Part shown: positions 1 to 8,445 of the stretch, piece by piece
How the letters are laid out: every line of letters begins with the position of its first letter
Position numbering within the stretch: position 1 is the first letter of the stretch
Assembly: GCF_001419985.1 (NCBI RefSeq)
Contig: NZ_LJAL01000008.1
Span: 115,171-179,170 of the forward strand
Length of the DNA: 64,000 nt
DNA from: Loktanella sp. 5RATIMAR09
Lineage (GTDB): Bacteria > Pseudomonadota > Alphaproteobacteria > Rhodobacterales > Rhodobacteraceae
Direction: 5' to 3'
Position numbers and translations under genes: made by a program
Notes under the pieces: model-generated
Databases searched by the model: none
The model's input: only the letters and a program-made list of their open reading frames with translations
Told to the model about the DNA's origin: nothing

Positions 1-275
1 GTTTTACGCAGATGGTCCGTAGGTCGGGGTTCTCCCCGACTCCCACGATCAATAACAGGCACGGTGTTGTCGGTGGCAGGACAAGAGTCGGGGAGAACCC
101 CGACCTACGTGCCGAAGCGCCGATTTGGCAGAAACGGTTTTGGGAACACCACATTCGCGATGATCGCGATTATGCGGCGCATGTGCATTATTGTTGGATC
201 AATCCGGTGAAGCACGGTTTGGTCGCAGACGTGCGCGATTGGCCGTATTCGTCATGGCATCGCGATAACCCGTAG
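1..275 (+). CDS. C-terminal part of a REP-associated tyrosine transposase (RAYT), open at left edge
   Basis: The frame is open from the window edge and ends at TAG 273-275. Residues after about base 111 carry the typical RAYT tail: IWQKRFWEHHIRD, then INPVKHGLV and DWPYSSWHR. RAYTs are single-strand endonucleases related to IS200/IS605 transposases that process REP palindromes. The catalytic HUH motif and Tyr would lie upstream of the window, so I cannot say whether the gene is intact. Two features are unusual. A 93-bp inverted REP pair (18-110) lies in frame just before the conserved tail and adds exactly 31 codons. The stop codon is provided by the first bases of the next REP pair. The ATG at 12 is an internal Met and not a credible start. 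Confidence 0.75.
   Translation, partial: FTQMVRRSGFSPTPTINNRHGVVGGRTRVGENPDLRAEAPIWQKRFWEHHIRDDRDYAAHVHYCWINPVKHGLVADVRDWPYSSWHRDNP
18..110. repeat. Inverted pair of REP palindromes (BIME-like), inside the RAYT ORF
   Basis: Two copies of a roughly 24-base unit (about 19-42 and 86-109) are perfect reverse complements of each other. Each is itself a hairpin: GTCGGGG, a 4-base loop, then CCCCGAC. The outer ends read CGTAGG and CCTACG. The pair spans 93 bp (31 codons) and has no stop in the RAYT frame. Such inverted REP pairs are the known substrate class of RAYT proteins. Confidence 0.9.
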
Positions 276-348
276 GTCGGGGCTCGCCCCGACGGTGTGG
301 CGGGAGAAGAGGGGTGTTGGTGTGTGTCGGGGAGAACCCCGACCTACG
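271..348. repeat. Second inverted REP pair (BIME-like), between two convergent stop codons
   Basis: Unit 271-293 (CGTAGGTCGGGGCTCGCCCC then GAC) faces unit 325-348, the inverse form seen at 86-109. The spacer differs from that of the first pair. Both outer ends supply the TAG stop codons of the flanking genes: 273-275 for the RAYT and 344-346 on the minus strand for the next gene, each preceded by a CCG proline codon. The hairpins may also act as a bidirectional terminator or RNA-stabilising element. Confidence 0.88.
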
Positions 349-1057
349 GTTTCTCAGCTTCCGGCGTGGCCTGTTCAACAATCACGCAGGGAACAACGTT
401 GTAGTCGGGTCGAATTGGGAGGCTTCTTGAAACTTTTCGAACAATGCGTTCCAAGCAATTGAATTCAGATTGCAAATGCTGATCGGCATAGACCGTCTGA
501 AAGATATCAAGGGAAAAAGCTCGGGAACCATCAACCGTGAAAAGCACAAGTGCGTCGATGCTTCTTTTCTTGAACGCCGCTGCCGCACAAGCTCGGACCA
601 TATCTCTCGTTGGCAAATTCTTCTTTTCCCAACTCAGAGTACTTTGCGTGGATATCTCGGTGAACACGCAACATACAGTTAGAACATCATCATTCGAATG
701 AAACTCAGCCAACTGCTTTTCCGCATCGGATATTCTCTGCTTAAGCATGCCGGTCATCATGTTCGCAAGGCGCCCATGTTCGCTTGGATTGAGTTCAACA
801 TGGACTGTACCAAAAACTATGAAGTCTTCTTGCTTGGCCGACTGCAACATCTCGCCATTGGTCTTGCCTGCGGACAAGTCTACGGAAATGGTTTTCCTTT
901 CTATGGCAATTCTATCGGTTGGGAGAAAATGGTCGGGCGCTTTTCCCGATGAACTAGAGTTGCCAACTTCGTCAGGTCTAATTGCGTCCGGGCAAACCTC
1001 ATGCAAAACCTTCGCAAAGTTATCGCTCAGTTGCTGCATCGGGGTTTGTTTTTTCAC
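344..1057 (-). CDS. Uncharacterised protein, possible PD-(D/E)XK-type nuclease fold
   Basis: 237 aa, not recognised at family level. It starts with a GTG overlapping the thyX stop (GTGA), which implies translational coupling to thyX. Met7 would be an alternative start. Residues 41-42 (PD) and 53-55 (ERK), separated by a short hydrophobic strand, resemble the PD...(D/E)xK signature of restriction-type nucleases. There is one stretch of predicted helix near 95-120. Two inner Cys (CC at about 130) are not in a metal-binding pattern. The C-terminal Pro-stop comes from the REP pair, so the original end may have been altered by REP insertion. The nuclease idea is inference from a short motif only. 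Confidence 0.6.
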   Translation of the reverse strand: MKKQTPMQQLSDNFAKVLHEVCPDAIRPDEVGNSSSSGKAPDHFLPTDRIAIERKTISVDLSAGKTNGEMLQSAKQEDFIVFGTVHVELNPSEHGRLANMMTGMLKQRISDAEKQLAEFHSNDDVLTVCCVFTEISTQSTLSWEKKNLPTRDMVRACAAAAFKKRSIDALVLFTVDGSRAFSLDIFQTVYADQHLQSEFNCLERIVRKVSRSLPIRPDYNVVPCVIVEQATPEAEKP

Positions 1058-1959
1058 CCAATAATCCCCTCAAACTCCCGCCATTCGCCTTTGGACATCC
1101 CAGAGGTCTCTTGCGTGACCTCTTCACCTTTGAGCATACGCCGCACGCAGTCAATCGCCTTAGACGAGAGTGTGGCGCCGCCCATGCGGTAGTCTTCGAA
1201 CGCGCCGTAGGCGGCAGGCACCCAGTCGGCGACGACTTTGCAGATTTCATCGGCGTAGACCCGGATTTCGTATTGCGCGTGGCTGTCGGCGCGCAGGCGC
1301 AGGAAGTGGAAGAGGTTGTGCAGGTCGACCTTCCAGTACCATTGCGTATAGATGTTGGCGGGCAGGTTCATGCGGGCGAGTTCGCGGGCAAGGCCTTGTT
1401 GGCCGTCGTCAGAAATCATCTCGGCGTAGTGGTCATAGCAGCGCGCGGCGTCGCCTTTGAGGTATTCCAGCACGCGGGCGGCTTCTTCGCCGGTCAGCGC
1501 CTCGCCCCTGCCCTGATTGTTGATCACCGATTGCGCGGCGAGTTTATCCGGCTCGGGGATATAGAATTCGCGGTCGAGGATCGAGTAGCGCGCGGAGTAT
1601 TCGTTGACGTTGGCGGTGCGGTGCCGGATCCACTGGCGGGCGACAAAGACGGGCAGTTTGACGTGCAGCTTGATCTCGCACATCTCGAACGGGGTCGAGT
1701 GCCAGTGGCGCATCAGGTAGCGGATCAGCCCTTCATCGTTCTGAACCGATTTGGTGCCTTTCCCATAGGACACCCGCGCCGCCTGACAGATCGCCGCGTC
1801 GTCGCCCATGTAGTCGATCACGCGGATAAAGCCGTGGTCGAGCACGTCGTAGGCTTTGTAAAGGTGCCCTTCCATGCCTTCGGACACAGCCCGCAAGGTG
1901 GGTTTTGCAGTGCTGCGGAGTGTGTCGATTTCGGCCTGTTGGTCTGGGGTGATGGGCAT
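1054..1959 (-). CDS. thyX: FAD-dependent thymidylate synthase ThyX
   Basis: 301 aa. ThyX makes dTMP from dUMP using methylene-tetrahydrofolate, FAD and NADPH, replacing ThyA. The ThyX signature RHR-x7-S is at residues 112-122, followed by ARYS. The region [14 protein letters not shown] and [11 protein letters not shown] matches the conserved C-terminal folate/FAD half. The start at 1959 is chosen because GGAG lies 7 bases upstream. A longer frame exists to 2004 but has no ribosome site. Length is a little above many ThyX proteins (about 220-300 aa). It is the first gene of a two-gene minus-strand unit with the uncharacterised downstream protein, and is divergent from the outer-membrane gene at 2174. 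Confidence 0.96.
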   Translation of the reverse strand: MPITPDQQAEIDTLRSTAKPTLRAVSEGMEGHLYKAYDVLDHGFIRVIDYMGDDAAICQAARVSYGKGTKSVQNDEGLIRYLMRHWHSTPFEMCEIKLHVKLPVFVARQWIRHRTANVNEYSARYSILDREFYIPEPDKLAAQSVINNQGRGEALTGEEAARVLEYLKGDAARCYDHYAEMISDDGQQGLARELARMNLPANIYTQWYWKVDLHNLFHFLRLRADSHAQYEIRVYADEICKVVADWVPAAYGAFEDYRMGGATLSSKAIDCVRRMLKGEEVTQETSGMSKGEWREFEGIIG

Positions 1960-2000
1960 GGCGTGTCTCCGGGCTGACGGTGAGTCGGGATGAAGTTGCG

Positions 2001-2044
2001 CCACTATAGAAAATGGTGGCCTGCGACAAAACCATATATAGTGG
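2001..2044. promoter_or_regulatory. Inverted repeat between thyX and the divergent barrel gene (NrdR-box-like)
   Basis: CCACTATA (2001-2008) and TATAGTGG (2037-2044) are perfect inverted copies separated by 28 bp, 42-85 bp upstream of the thyX start. The right copy sits in ACCATATATAGTGG, which agrees at 13 of 16 positions (my count) with the NrdR box consensus acaCwAtATaTwGtgt. The left copy agrees at 11. NrdR represses deoxynucleotide synthesis genes from paired boxes, which would suit thyX, but the spacing of 28 bp differs from the usual ~31. This is a candidate operator only. Confidence 0.4.
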
Positions 2045-2173
2045 TTGGGGGAACGATTATATCAACAGATGTGTGTTGACATGGCGGGGCGGGCCGAAGA
2101 GCTTGGCGCCACTGACGACGCGGGCGCGCCCGCAAAACATATTGATGCGTTGCGTAGACAGAGGACCAGCTTA

Positions 2174-3550
2174 TTGAATTTCAAGGTTTTCGCAGTGGTG
2201 TTCGCGCTGTCCGGTTCGGACCTTGTGGCACAAGAGAACACAGCTGTCCCGCTTGATCAGGCGTCTTCTGTTGCCGCACAAGCCCTCATCGCAGGTGACC
2301 CCGCCCTTGCCCTGCAGATCGCAGAGGCCGTTCTGGCCCAGCGTCCCGATGACCGTACCGCACTGATCGTTGTCGCAGCTGCGGCTCCGCAGTTGGGCGA
2401 TGCCGCCCGCGGCCGCGCCGCAGGTGCGCGCGCCTTTGCCGTGTCCCAAAGCGATGCGCAAAGATACGAGGCTGCCCGCCTGACCGCATTGGCCGCGGCC
2501 AATGACCGGCGTTATACGCTTGCCACGTTCTGGCTCCGCCGTGCCCTGACGGTTGCCCCCAACGAGCAAGAGCGCAACCGCACCCTGAATGATGCCCGTG
2601 GCGTGAGCCGGTTGAACCCCTGGTCCACGGGGCTGTCGTTTTCGCTTGCCCCGTCGAACAACGTGAATGGCGGGGCCGAGGATGAAGCCTCGACCGCGCC
2701 CGGCAACCCGACCGGCACATTGTCAGCCGATGCGCAGGCCATCGCGGGATGGCGCGGGGTCCTTGCGTTCAACACCAATTATCGCCTGCATCAATCGCGC
2801 CAGAGCCGCACGACCGTCGGCGCGCAATATCGCGGTACACGAGTGCGTATCACTGACGACATCGACATCCCTGATGAAGCGTTTACAAGCGATTACTCCG
2901 AAGTTTCCCTGCGCCATGAGCGTGCACTCGAAAACGGCACGATTTCCTTGCGTGCCACGCGCGGACTTTATGAATATCGTGACCTTCGTGGGCCTTCAGG
3001 TGCGCAGGTTGTCGATTACGAATACTATGACATCTGGCGGTTGGGCATCGACCGTCAGCTGCCGCTGAATGCCCAGACTGTGTTGTCTTTTTCGGTTGGT
3101 CGGGAATGGCTGGAATATCAGAACGCGGGCATTGGTGAGGTCAACCGCGTGACGGTTGGTACCGGCCTTGTGCGCCAACTCGAAAGCCGCGACCGCATCG
3201 GGGGCAACATCACACTGGTTGATAACAAGGGCGACAACGTCAACTATACATCGCGGGATCTGACGCTGAGCGGGAATTATCGCTGGGCTGAACCGTTGGG
3301 GCCGATCACCCTTGGCTTGGGCGGGGGATTTCGCTGGAGCGATTATCCGGACTACAACCTGTTGTTTGCCGTCACGGGCGGCCGTCAGGACCGGACGGTT
3401 TTCGCCAATGCCGATATCGGATTTCCCGGAATATCCTATGCGGGCTTCACACCCGGCCTGCGGATCGACGCAAACCGCACAGACAGCAACGTGAGCCGTT
3501 TCGATCGCACCACATTTTCAGCGAGCCTGACGATTTCATCGCAGTTCTAG
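2174..3550 (+). CDS. Outer-membrane beta-barrel protein with N-terminal TPR region (Slam/DUF560-like)
   Basis: About 458 aa when started at TTG 2174, which has GAGGA 8 bases upstream and gives a normal signal peptide ending near LVAQE. A longer in-frame ORF to 2045 would place that signal sequence internally. Residues about 20-140 are Ala-rich helical pairs like tetratricopeptide repeats (ALIAGDPALALQIAEAVL, then ALTVAPNEQERNR). From about 160 on there are alternating amphipathic strands with aromatic girdles. The protein ends in SLTISSQF, a terminal Phe typical of barrels inserted by BAM. This layout matches surface lipoprotein assembly modifiers (Slam). No lipoprotein client gene is adjacent, so the role is uncertain. 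Confidence 0.72.
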   Translation: MNFKVFAVVFALSGSDLVAQENTAVPLDQASSVAAQALIAGDPALALQIAEAVLAQRPDDRTALIVVAAAAPQLGDAARGRAAGARAFAVSQSDAQRYEAARLTALAAANDRRYTLATFWLRRALTVAPNEQERNRTLNDARGVSRLNPWSTGLSFSLAPSNNVNGGAEDEASTAPGNPTGTLSADAQAIAGWRGVLAFNTNYRLHQSRQSRTTVGAQYRGTRVRITDDIDIPDEAFTSDYSEVSLRHERALENGTISLRATRGLYEYRDLRGPSGAQVVDYEYYDIWRLGIDRQLPLNAQTVLSFSVGREWLEYQNAGIGEVNRVTVGTGLVRQLESRDRIGGNITLVDNKGDNVNYTSRDLTLSGNYRWAEPLGPITLGLGGGFRWSDYPDYNLLFAVTGGRQDRTVFANADIGFPGISYAGFTPGLRIDANRTDSNVSRFDRTTFSASLTISSQF

Positions 3551-3563
3551 TAAAGCTGGCGGA

Positions 3564-3638
3564 TGGTGCTGTGAGAGAGGATTGAACTCTCGACCTCACC
3601 CTTACCAAGGGTGTGCTCTGCCACTGAGCTACCACAGC
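3564..3638 (-). tRNA. tRNA-Thr (anticodon GGU)
   Basis: 75 nt with encoded CCA (3564-3566). Acceptor stem GCTGTGG pairs with TCACAGC (last pair G-U), D arm GCTC/GAGC, anticodon stem CACCC/GGGTG with loop TTGGTAA, T arm GAGAG/CTCTC with TTCAATC loop. The anticodon GGT reads ACC. Confidence 0.96.
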
Positions 3639-3725
3639 ATCCGTGAGGCGGGGAATTAGCGGCAATCGCCCCTTGGTGCAAGCCCTCTCTGGACGGTTTT
3701 TGCCGGTATTGATAAGACCACCCCT

Positions 3726-3875
3726 ATGAACGACAAACAGACCAAGCCCAAAGCCGAAAAGAGCGTCCAAACCCGTGAAGACCGGTTGAAGGCGGCATTG
3801 AAGGCCAATATGGCCAAACGCAAAGCGCAGGCACGCGCGCGGGCGGCCGCCCCGTCCACTGAACAGAAAGAGTAG
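3726..3875 (+). CDS. Small basic Lys/Ala/Arg-rich protein upstream of murA
   Basis: A 49-codon frame runs from ATG 3726 to TAG 3873-3875 and ends 5 bp before murA. The composition is strongly Lys/Arg/Ala, with a helical middle ([20 protein letters not shown]) and no membrane segment. Tight spacing to murA suggests co-transcription. The sequence shows no domain. It could be a nucleic-acid-binding or ribosome-associated peptide, but that is a guess from charge alone. Confidence 0.6.
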   Translation: MNDKQTKPKAEKSVQTREDRLKAALKANMAKRKAQARARAAAPSTEQKE

Positions 3876-3880
3876 GCAGC

Positions 3881-5146
3881 ATGGATTCCATCTTGGTGAC
3901 AGGCGGCACACCGCTGAACGGCAAAATTGCGATTGCGGGGGCCAAGAACGCGGCCCTTGCACTGATGCCCGCGGCCTTGTTGTCAGAAGAGCCTTTGACG
4001 CTGACCAACGCCCCGCGCCTGTCGGATATCGCGACCATGACCGCCTTGTTGCGGTCTTTGGGTGTGGAAGTGACCTCGATGCAGGATGGCAAGGTGCAGG
4101 TTCTGTCCAGCCACGCCATGACATCCACAACAGCGGATTATGAAATCGTGCGCAAAATGCGGGCGTCAAACCTTGTTTTGGGCCCGCTTCTGGCGCGGCA
4201 TCATCAGGCGGTCGTCTCCTTGCCCGGCGGCTGCGCCATCGGCGCGCGCCCGATGGATATCCATGTCACCGCACTTGAGGCGATGGGGGCCGAGATTGAA
4301 TTGAAAGACGGCTATCTGCATGCCAGGGCCCAAGGCGGTTTGAAAGGCGCGCGGGTACCGTTGCGCTTTGCCTCGGTCGGGGCGACTGAAAACGTGCTGA
4401 TGGCTGCGACTTTGGCCAAAGGCACCACAGTGATCGAAAATGCCGCGCGCGAACCCGAAATCGTTGATCTGGCGGAATGCCTGCGCAGGATGGGCGCCCA
4501 CATCGAGGGTGAAGGCACCAATACGATTACGATTGAGGGGGTGGACCGTTTGGGGGCTGCGACCCATCCTGTCGTGACCGACCGGATCGAGCTTGGCACC
4601 TACATGCTGGCGCCTGTCTTTGCCGGTGGCGAAGTGGAATGTCTGGGCGGACGTCTTGATCTGGTGGGCTCATTCGTTGAAAAACTGGATGTCGCCGGTG
4701 TGGATGTGAGCGAAACGGAACACGGCCTGAAAGTAAAGCGCCGCACGGACCGCGCGCAGGCGGTGGATGTGACAACCGAGGTTTTCCCCGGTTTCCCGAC
4801 CGATTTGCAGGCGCAGATGATGGCGATGCTCTGTACCGCTAACGGTACGTCAGTGCTGGAAGAAAAGATTTTCGAGAACCGCTTCATGCATGCGCCAGAG
4901 CTGATCCGGATGGGTGCCAATATCGAGGTCCATGGGGGTGTGGCCACGGTGCGCGGGGTGGACCGCCTGAAAGGCGCGCCTGTGATGGCGACCGATCTGC
5001 GTGCCTCGGTGTCATTGATCCTTGCCGGTTTGGCCGCAGAGGGCGAGACGACTGTCAGCCGGATTTATCACCTTGATCGCGGGTATGAGCATATCGAAGA
5101 AAAACTGCGCGGTGTCGGCGCGCGGATTGAGCGGGTGTCGGCATGA
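3881..5146 (+). CDS. murA: UDP-N-acetylglucosamine 1-carboxyvinyltransferase MurA
   Basis: 421 aa, the usual MurA length. It transfers enolpyruvate from PEP to UDP-GlcNAc, the first committed step of peptidoglycan synthesis, in the cytoplasm. Substrate-binding Lys22-Asn23 is in GAKNAAL, and the fosfomycin-target Cys118 is in [11 protein letters not shown]. Further family blocks are [10 protein letters not shown] and [11 protein letters not shown]. The stop overlaps the next ATG (ATGA), so murA and the DUF2948 gene are translationally coupled. Confidence 0.98.
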   Translation: MDSILVTGGTPLNGKIAIAGAKNAALALMPAALLSEEPLTLTNAPRLSDIATMTALLRSLGVEVTSMQDGKVQVLSSHAMTSTTADYEIVRKMRASNLVLGPLLARHHQAVVSLPGGCAIGARPMDIHVTALEAMGAEIELKDGYLHARAQGGLKGARVPLRFASVGATENVLMAATLAKGTTVIENAAREPEIVDLAECLRRMGAHIEGEGTNTITIEGVDRLGAATHPVVTDRIELGTYMLAPVFAGGEVECLGGRLDLVGSFVEKLDVAGVDVSETEHGLKVKRRTDRAQAVDVTTEVFPGFPTDLQAQMMAMLCTANGTSVLEEKIFENRFMHAPELIRMGANIEVHGGVATVRGVDRLKGAPVMATDLRASVSLILAGLAAEGETTVSRIYHLDRGYEHIEEKLRGVGARIERVSA

Positions 5147-5622
5147 GTGAAGATGCACGTTTCGAGGACGGGCGCGAGGCACCTTTGCGCCTGAAGGCGC
5201 TGGATACCGAGGATGTGGCGGTGATTGCCGCACTGGTGCAGGATGCGGTGTTTCCGGCGTCCGAGATGAAATGGGATCGCAAAGCGCGGCGTTTTGCAAT
5301 TTTGCTCAACCGTTTTCGCTGGGAAGACGCGCCGAAGGCGGAAATGCGCAAACGCAGCTATGAGCGTGTGCAGGCGGTTTTGGCTGTGGAAGACGTGCAC
5401 AAGGTGCAGGTGCAGGGTGTCGATCAGGCCGATACGGATATGGTGTATTCGCTTTTGTCGCTTGCGTTTCTGCCGGGTGAGGATGGCACCGGCCGTGTGG
5501 AGCTGACACTGGCTGGCGATGGTGCGATTGCCTTGGAGGTGGAGGCCTTGGAGGTCGTGCTACGCGATGTCACACGGCCCTATGTGGCGCCATCCCGAAA
5601 GGCGCCGTCGCATCCCGAATAG
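5143..5622 (+). CDS. DUF2948 family protein
   Basis: 159 aa, overlapping murA by 4 bp. Recognised by its opening ([21 protein letters not shown]) and the block [19 protein letters not shown], typical of the alphaproteobacterial DUF2948 family commonly found next to murA/hisD. There is no catalytic motif and the function is unknown. The C-terminal half ([18 protein letters not shown]) looks like a beta-sheet. It is soluble, with no signal peptide. Confidence 0.88.
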   Translation: MSEDARFEDGREAPLRLKALDTEDVAVIAALVQDAVFPASEMKWDRKARRFAILLNRFRWEDAPKAEMRKRSYERVQAVLAVEDVHKVQVQGVDQADTDMVYSLLSLAFLPGEDGTGRVELTLAGDGAIALEVEALEVVLRDVTRPYVAPSRKAPSHPE

Positions 5623-5630
5623 CGTCACTG

Positions 5631-5696
5631 GGCCCCGGACCTGATCCAGGGCCTTTCGCGCGCGGCACGGTCGAGGTCCCGGATCGCGTCCGGGAC
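5631..5696. repeat. Two palindromes (REP-like) between DUF2948 and hisD
   Basis: Palindrome one, 5631-5653, pairs GGCCC with GGGCC and GGA with TCC around CCTGA. Palindrome two, 5676-5696, is GTCCCGGA, TCGCG, then TCCGGGAC: 8 paired bases around a 5-base loop. These are GC-rich and related to each other (CCGGA core) but unlike the REPs at the left edge. There is no U-run, so they may be repeats and not a simple terminator. Confidence 0.65.
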
Positions 5697-5759
5697 TGCG
5701 CCGTGCTCTATTGATGCCCCCTGCCCTGAACGCTATGTCCTGCGCCAAGGAGAATACCG

Positions 5760-7070
5760 ATGCCACAGTTTCTATCCACCACTGATCCCGATTTCGAGGC
5801 CCGCTTTGCCGCGATCCTAAGCGCAAAACGCGAAGACAGCCCCGATGTGGATCATATCGTGGCAGAGATTATCGCGGATGTGCGCAAGCGCGGCGATGCG
5901 GCCGTGCTGGAGCTGACGGCAAAGTTTGACCGGCTGCACCTGACGCCGCAAACACTGCGTTTCACAGCCGAAGAGATTGCGGCGGAATGTGCATTGGTTG
6001 ATGACGCCGATCGCGCGGCGCTTCAGCTTGCCGCTGACCGTATCCGTGCCTATCACAGCCGCCAGATGCCCGAAGACGCGATGTGGACCGATCCGGACGG
6101 TGCAACGCTGGGGTGGCGCTGGACGCCTGTGTCGGCTGCGGGACTATATGTGCCAGGTGGAACGGCGTCTTATCCGTCATCAGTGTTGATGAATGCGATA
6201 CCTGCCAAAGTGGCGGGTGTGCAGCGTTTGGCGATTGTCGTGCCGACGCCGGACGGCGTGACCAATCCGCTGGTATTGATGGCTGCCAAAATTGCCGGTG
6301 TCGACGAGATTTACCGGATCGGCGGCGCACAGGCGATTGCCGCCCTTGCTTACGGGACCGAATCGATCGCCCCTGTCGACAAGATCACGGGTCCGGGCAA
6401 CGCCTTTGTGGCCGCGGCCAAGCGACGGGTGTTTGGCAAGGTCGGCATTGATATGATCGCAGGTCCATCCGAGATTTTGGTCATTGCCGACAAGGACAAT
6501 GATCCGGACTGGATCGCGCTTGATCTGCTGTCACAGGCCGAACATGACGCAAGCGCGCAGTCGATTCTGATCACCGATGATGCAGGTTTCGGACAGGCGG
6601 TTGCCGCGGCCGTCGACAAGCGGCTCGAAACGCTGGAACGGCGCAAGATTGCCAGTGCGAGTTGGCGTGATTTCGGGGCTATCATTACTGTCAGGGATTT
6701 TGACGAGGCCGCGCGCCTGTCGGACCGGATCGCGCCAGAGCACCTTGAGCTGTGCACGGCTGATGCCGACGCGCTATCTGCGAAAATCACACATGCGGGC
6801 GCAATTTTCATTGGGGGTTGGACACCCGAGGCTATTGGTGACTACATTGGCGGCCCAAATCACGTATTGCCGACGGCCCGGTCCGCGCGGTTCTCAAGCG
6901 GGCTATCGGTTATGGATTTCATCAAACGCACGACCCTTTCACGGATGACGCCCGACGCGCTGGCAGCGATCGGGCCTGCGGCAGAACGTTTGGCCATATC
7001 TGAGAGCCTTGAGGCCCATGGCCTGTCCGTGCGCGCACGTCTCGACCGCCTGAACAGAGGTGAGCCATGA
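5760..7070 (+). CDS. hisD: Histidinol dehydrogenase HisD
   Basis: 436 aa, full length. HisD oxidises L-histidinol to L-histidine in two NAD-dependent steps using Zn2+. Signature blocks are present in order: VPGGTASYPSSVLMNAIPA, RIGGAQAIAALAYGT, KITGPGN, DMIAGPSEILVIAD, LSQAEHDASAQSILIT and APEHLELCT. AAGGAG lies 5 bases before the ATG. The next gene overlaps by 4 bp. Standing outside a his operon and next to UPF0262 is the usual arrangement in Rhodobacterales. Confidence 0.98.
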   Translation: MPQFLSTTDPDFEARFAAILSAKREDSPDVDHIVAEIIADVRKRGDAAVLELTAKFDRLHLTPQTLRFTAEEIAAECALVDDADRAALQLAADRIRAYHSRQMPEDAMWTDPDGATLGWRWTPVSAAGLYVPGGTASYPSSVLMNAIPAKVAGVQRLAIVVPTPDGVTNPLVLMAAKIAGVDEIYRIGGAQAIAALAYGTESIAPVDKITGPGNAFVAAAKRRVFGKVGIDMIAGPSEILVIADKDNDPDWIALDLLSQAEHDASAQSILITDDAGFGQAVAAAVDKRLETLERRKIASASWRDFGAIITVRDFDEAARLSDRIAPEHLELCTADADALSAKITHAGAIFIGGWTPEAIGDYIGGPNHVLPTARSARFSSGLSVMDFIKRTTLSRMTPDALAAIGPAAERLAISESLEAHGLSVRARLDRLNRGEP

Positions 7071-7546
7071 GCAAGATCATCCATATCCATATCGACGACC
7101 GCAATCTGCCGCCGCCAACCCCCGAGATTGATCAGGAACGTAAAGTGGCGATGTTCGATCTGCTGGAGGACAACAGCTTTGCCCTGCCCGCGCGTGAAGG
7201 ACGCGATGTGCCGCCCGGCCCCTACAAGCTGGAACTTTCCATCAAGGAACGCCGGCTTGTCTTTGAAATCACACAAGAAGACGACACCCCCGCCGGTGAA
7301 TTTCACCTGTCCCTTGGCCCGTTCCGGCAGGTCGTGAAGGATTATTTCCAGATTTGCGAGAGCTATTTTGACGCGGTCAAAACCCTGCCCCCCAGCCAGA
7401 TCGAGACCATCGACATGGCCCGTCGCGGCATCCACAACGAAGGCGCGCGGGTGTTGCAGGAACGGCTGGAAGGCAAGGCCGATGTCGACATCGACACCGC
7501 CCGCCGGCTTTTTACGTTGATTTGCGTGCTGCACTTCGGGGGCTAG
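7067..7546 (+). CDS. UPF0262 family protein
   Basis: 159 aa, ATGA overlap with hisD. Family landmarks are the opening IIHIHIDDRNL, the central ERKVAMFDLLEDN and PGPYKLELSI, and the C-terminal HNEGARVLQERLEGK. UPF0262 proteins are small soluble proteins of unknown function restricted mainly to alphaproteobacteria. The position between hisD and a phosphatase gene is typical for the family. Confidence 0.92.
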   Translation: MSKIIHIHIDDRNLPPPTPEIDQERKVAMFDLLEDNSFALPAREGRDVPPGPYKLELSIKERRLVFEITQEDDTPAGEFHLSLGPFRQVVKDYFQICESYFDAVKTLPPSQIETIDMARRGIHNEGARVLQERLEGKADVDIDTARRLFTLICVLHFGG

Positions 7547-7549
7547 GTA

Positions 7550-8032
7550 ATGGCGCAAGACAGCAAATATGCACCTCTTCCCCAGTCGGTGTTGTTTTGC
7601 TGTGACCACAATTCTGTCCGCTCGCCCATGGCCGAAGGGATCATGAAAATGCTCTACGGCAAGCAGTGCTACGTCCAATCGGTTGGCGTGAAAAATGATT
7701 TGGAGATTGACGGGTTTGCCGTTGCTGTCTGCGCCGAAATGGGGGTCGAGCTGTCGCGCCACCGGTCGCGTTCATTTGACGAAATGGAAGACTGGGGCGA
7801 TGATCTGTCGTCTTTCGATCTTGTGCTGGCCCTGTCGCCTGCCAGCCAGCGGCGCGCGCTGGACTTGACGCGGTTTTATCATCTGGACGTCGAATACTGG
7901 CCGATCCTTGATCCCACGGGCCTTGGGGACAACCGCGAGGCCCGCCTTGCCGTTTACCGACAGGCCCGTGACCAGATCAAAGACCGCCTGATCGCCCGTT
8001 GGGGCCCGGGGATTGCGCAAGAGGACACCTAA
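7550..8032 (+). CDS. Low-molecular-weight phosphotyrosine phosphatase family protein
   Basis: 160 aa, 3 bp after UPF0262. The active-site loop C-x5-R-S is at residues 18-25 (CDHNSVRS). The conserved general-acid region near the C-terminus reads YWPILDPTG, with the Asp in the usual position. The family covers protein-tyrosine phosphatases and arsenate reductases; the sequence does not separate them. No arsenic genes are next to it, and the gene is held in a conserved housekeeping cluster ahead of infA. Confidence 0.88.
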   Translation: MAQDSKYAPLPQSVLFCCDHNSVRSPMAEGIMKMLYGKQCYVQSVGVKNDLEIDGFAVAVCAEMGVELSRHRSRSFDEMEDWGDDLSSFDLVLALSPASQRRALDLTRFYHLDVEYWPILDPTGLGDNREARLAVYRQARDQIKDRLIARWGPGIAQEDT

Positions 8033-8148
8033 GTCACTCAAAAAGTGCCGCGTCAGCCACGTGCGCACGATTAACGCTTGAAAAACCGCCCATTCAGGCG
8101 CATGTAAGCGCCGTCTGCAACAAGCAGACGACAGATATAGGAGATCAC

Positions 8149-8367
8149 ATGGCCAAGGAAGAACTGCTCGAATTCCCAGGTGTCGTGAAAGAACTTCTGC
8201 CAAACGCGACGTTTCGGGTCGAGCTGGAAAACGGCCATGAGATTATCGCGCATACGGCAGGAAAGATGCGCAAAAACCGCATCCGCGTTCTGGCTGGCGA
8301 CAAGGTACAGGTCGAGATGACACCGTACGATCTGACCAAAGGTCGGATTAACTATCGCTTTAAATAG
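8149..8367 (+). CDS. infA: Translation initiation factor IF-1
   Basis: 72 aa, the exact family length. S1-type OB fold with [33 protein letters not shown] and ending GRINYRFK read in pieces along the protein. ATG 8149 has AGGAG 5 bases upstream; a longer frame from 7999 overlaps the phosphatase and is rejected. IF-1 binds the 30S A site during initiation. Confidence 0.98.
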   Translation: MAKEELLEFPGVVKELLPNATFRVELENGHEIIAHTAGKMRKNRIRVLAGDKVQVEMTPYDLTKGRINYRFK

Positions 8368-8400
8368 CGTGAAGCAAAGCTTCGCGCGGCGCGGGGAAGG

Positions 8401-8419
8401 GATTTGCCAGTGGCAAATC
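8401..8419 (+). terminator. Stem-loop downstream of infA
   Basis: GATTTGCC, loop AGT, GGCAAATC: an 8-bp perfect stem 33 bp after infA. It is nested in an outer GC arm (GCGCGG with CCGCGC). A second small hairpin (GTGAAGC, AAA, GCTTCGC) starts right after the stop. There is no U-tract, so it may be a pause or processing hairpin before maf. Confidence 0.5.
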
Positions 8420-8445
8420 ACGGCCGCGCTGGTGGATATTGATAA

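Noticed and set aside
982..1977. A 331-codon plus-strand frame opposite thyX
   Set aside because: It is the antisense shadow of thyX, which has clear catalytic motifs and a ribosome site.
6860..7762. A 300-codon minus-strand frame across the end of hisD, UPF0262 and the phosphatase gene
   Set aside because: No recognisable motif, and it is antisense to three well-supported genes.
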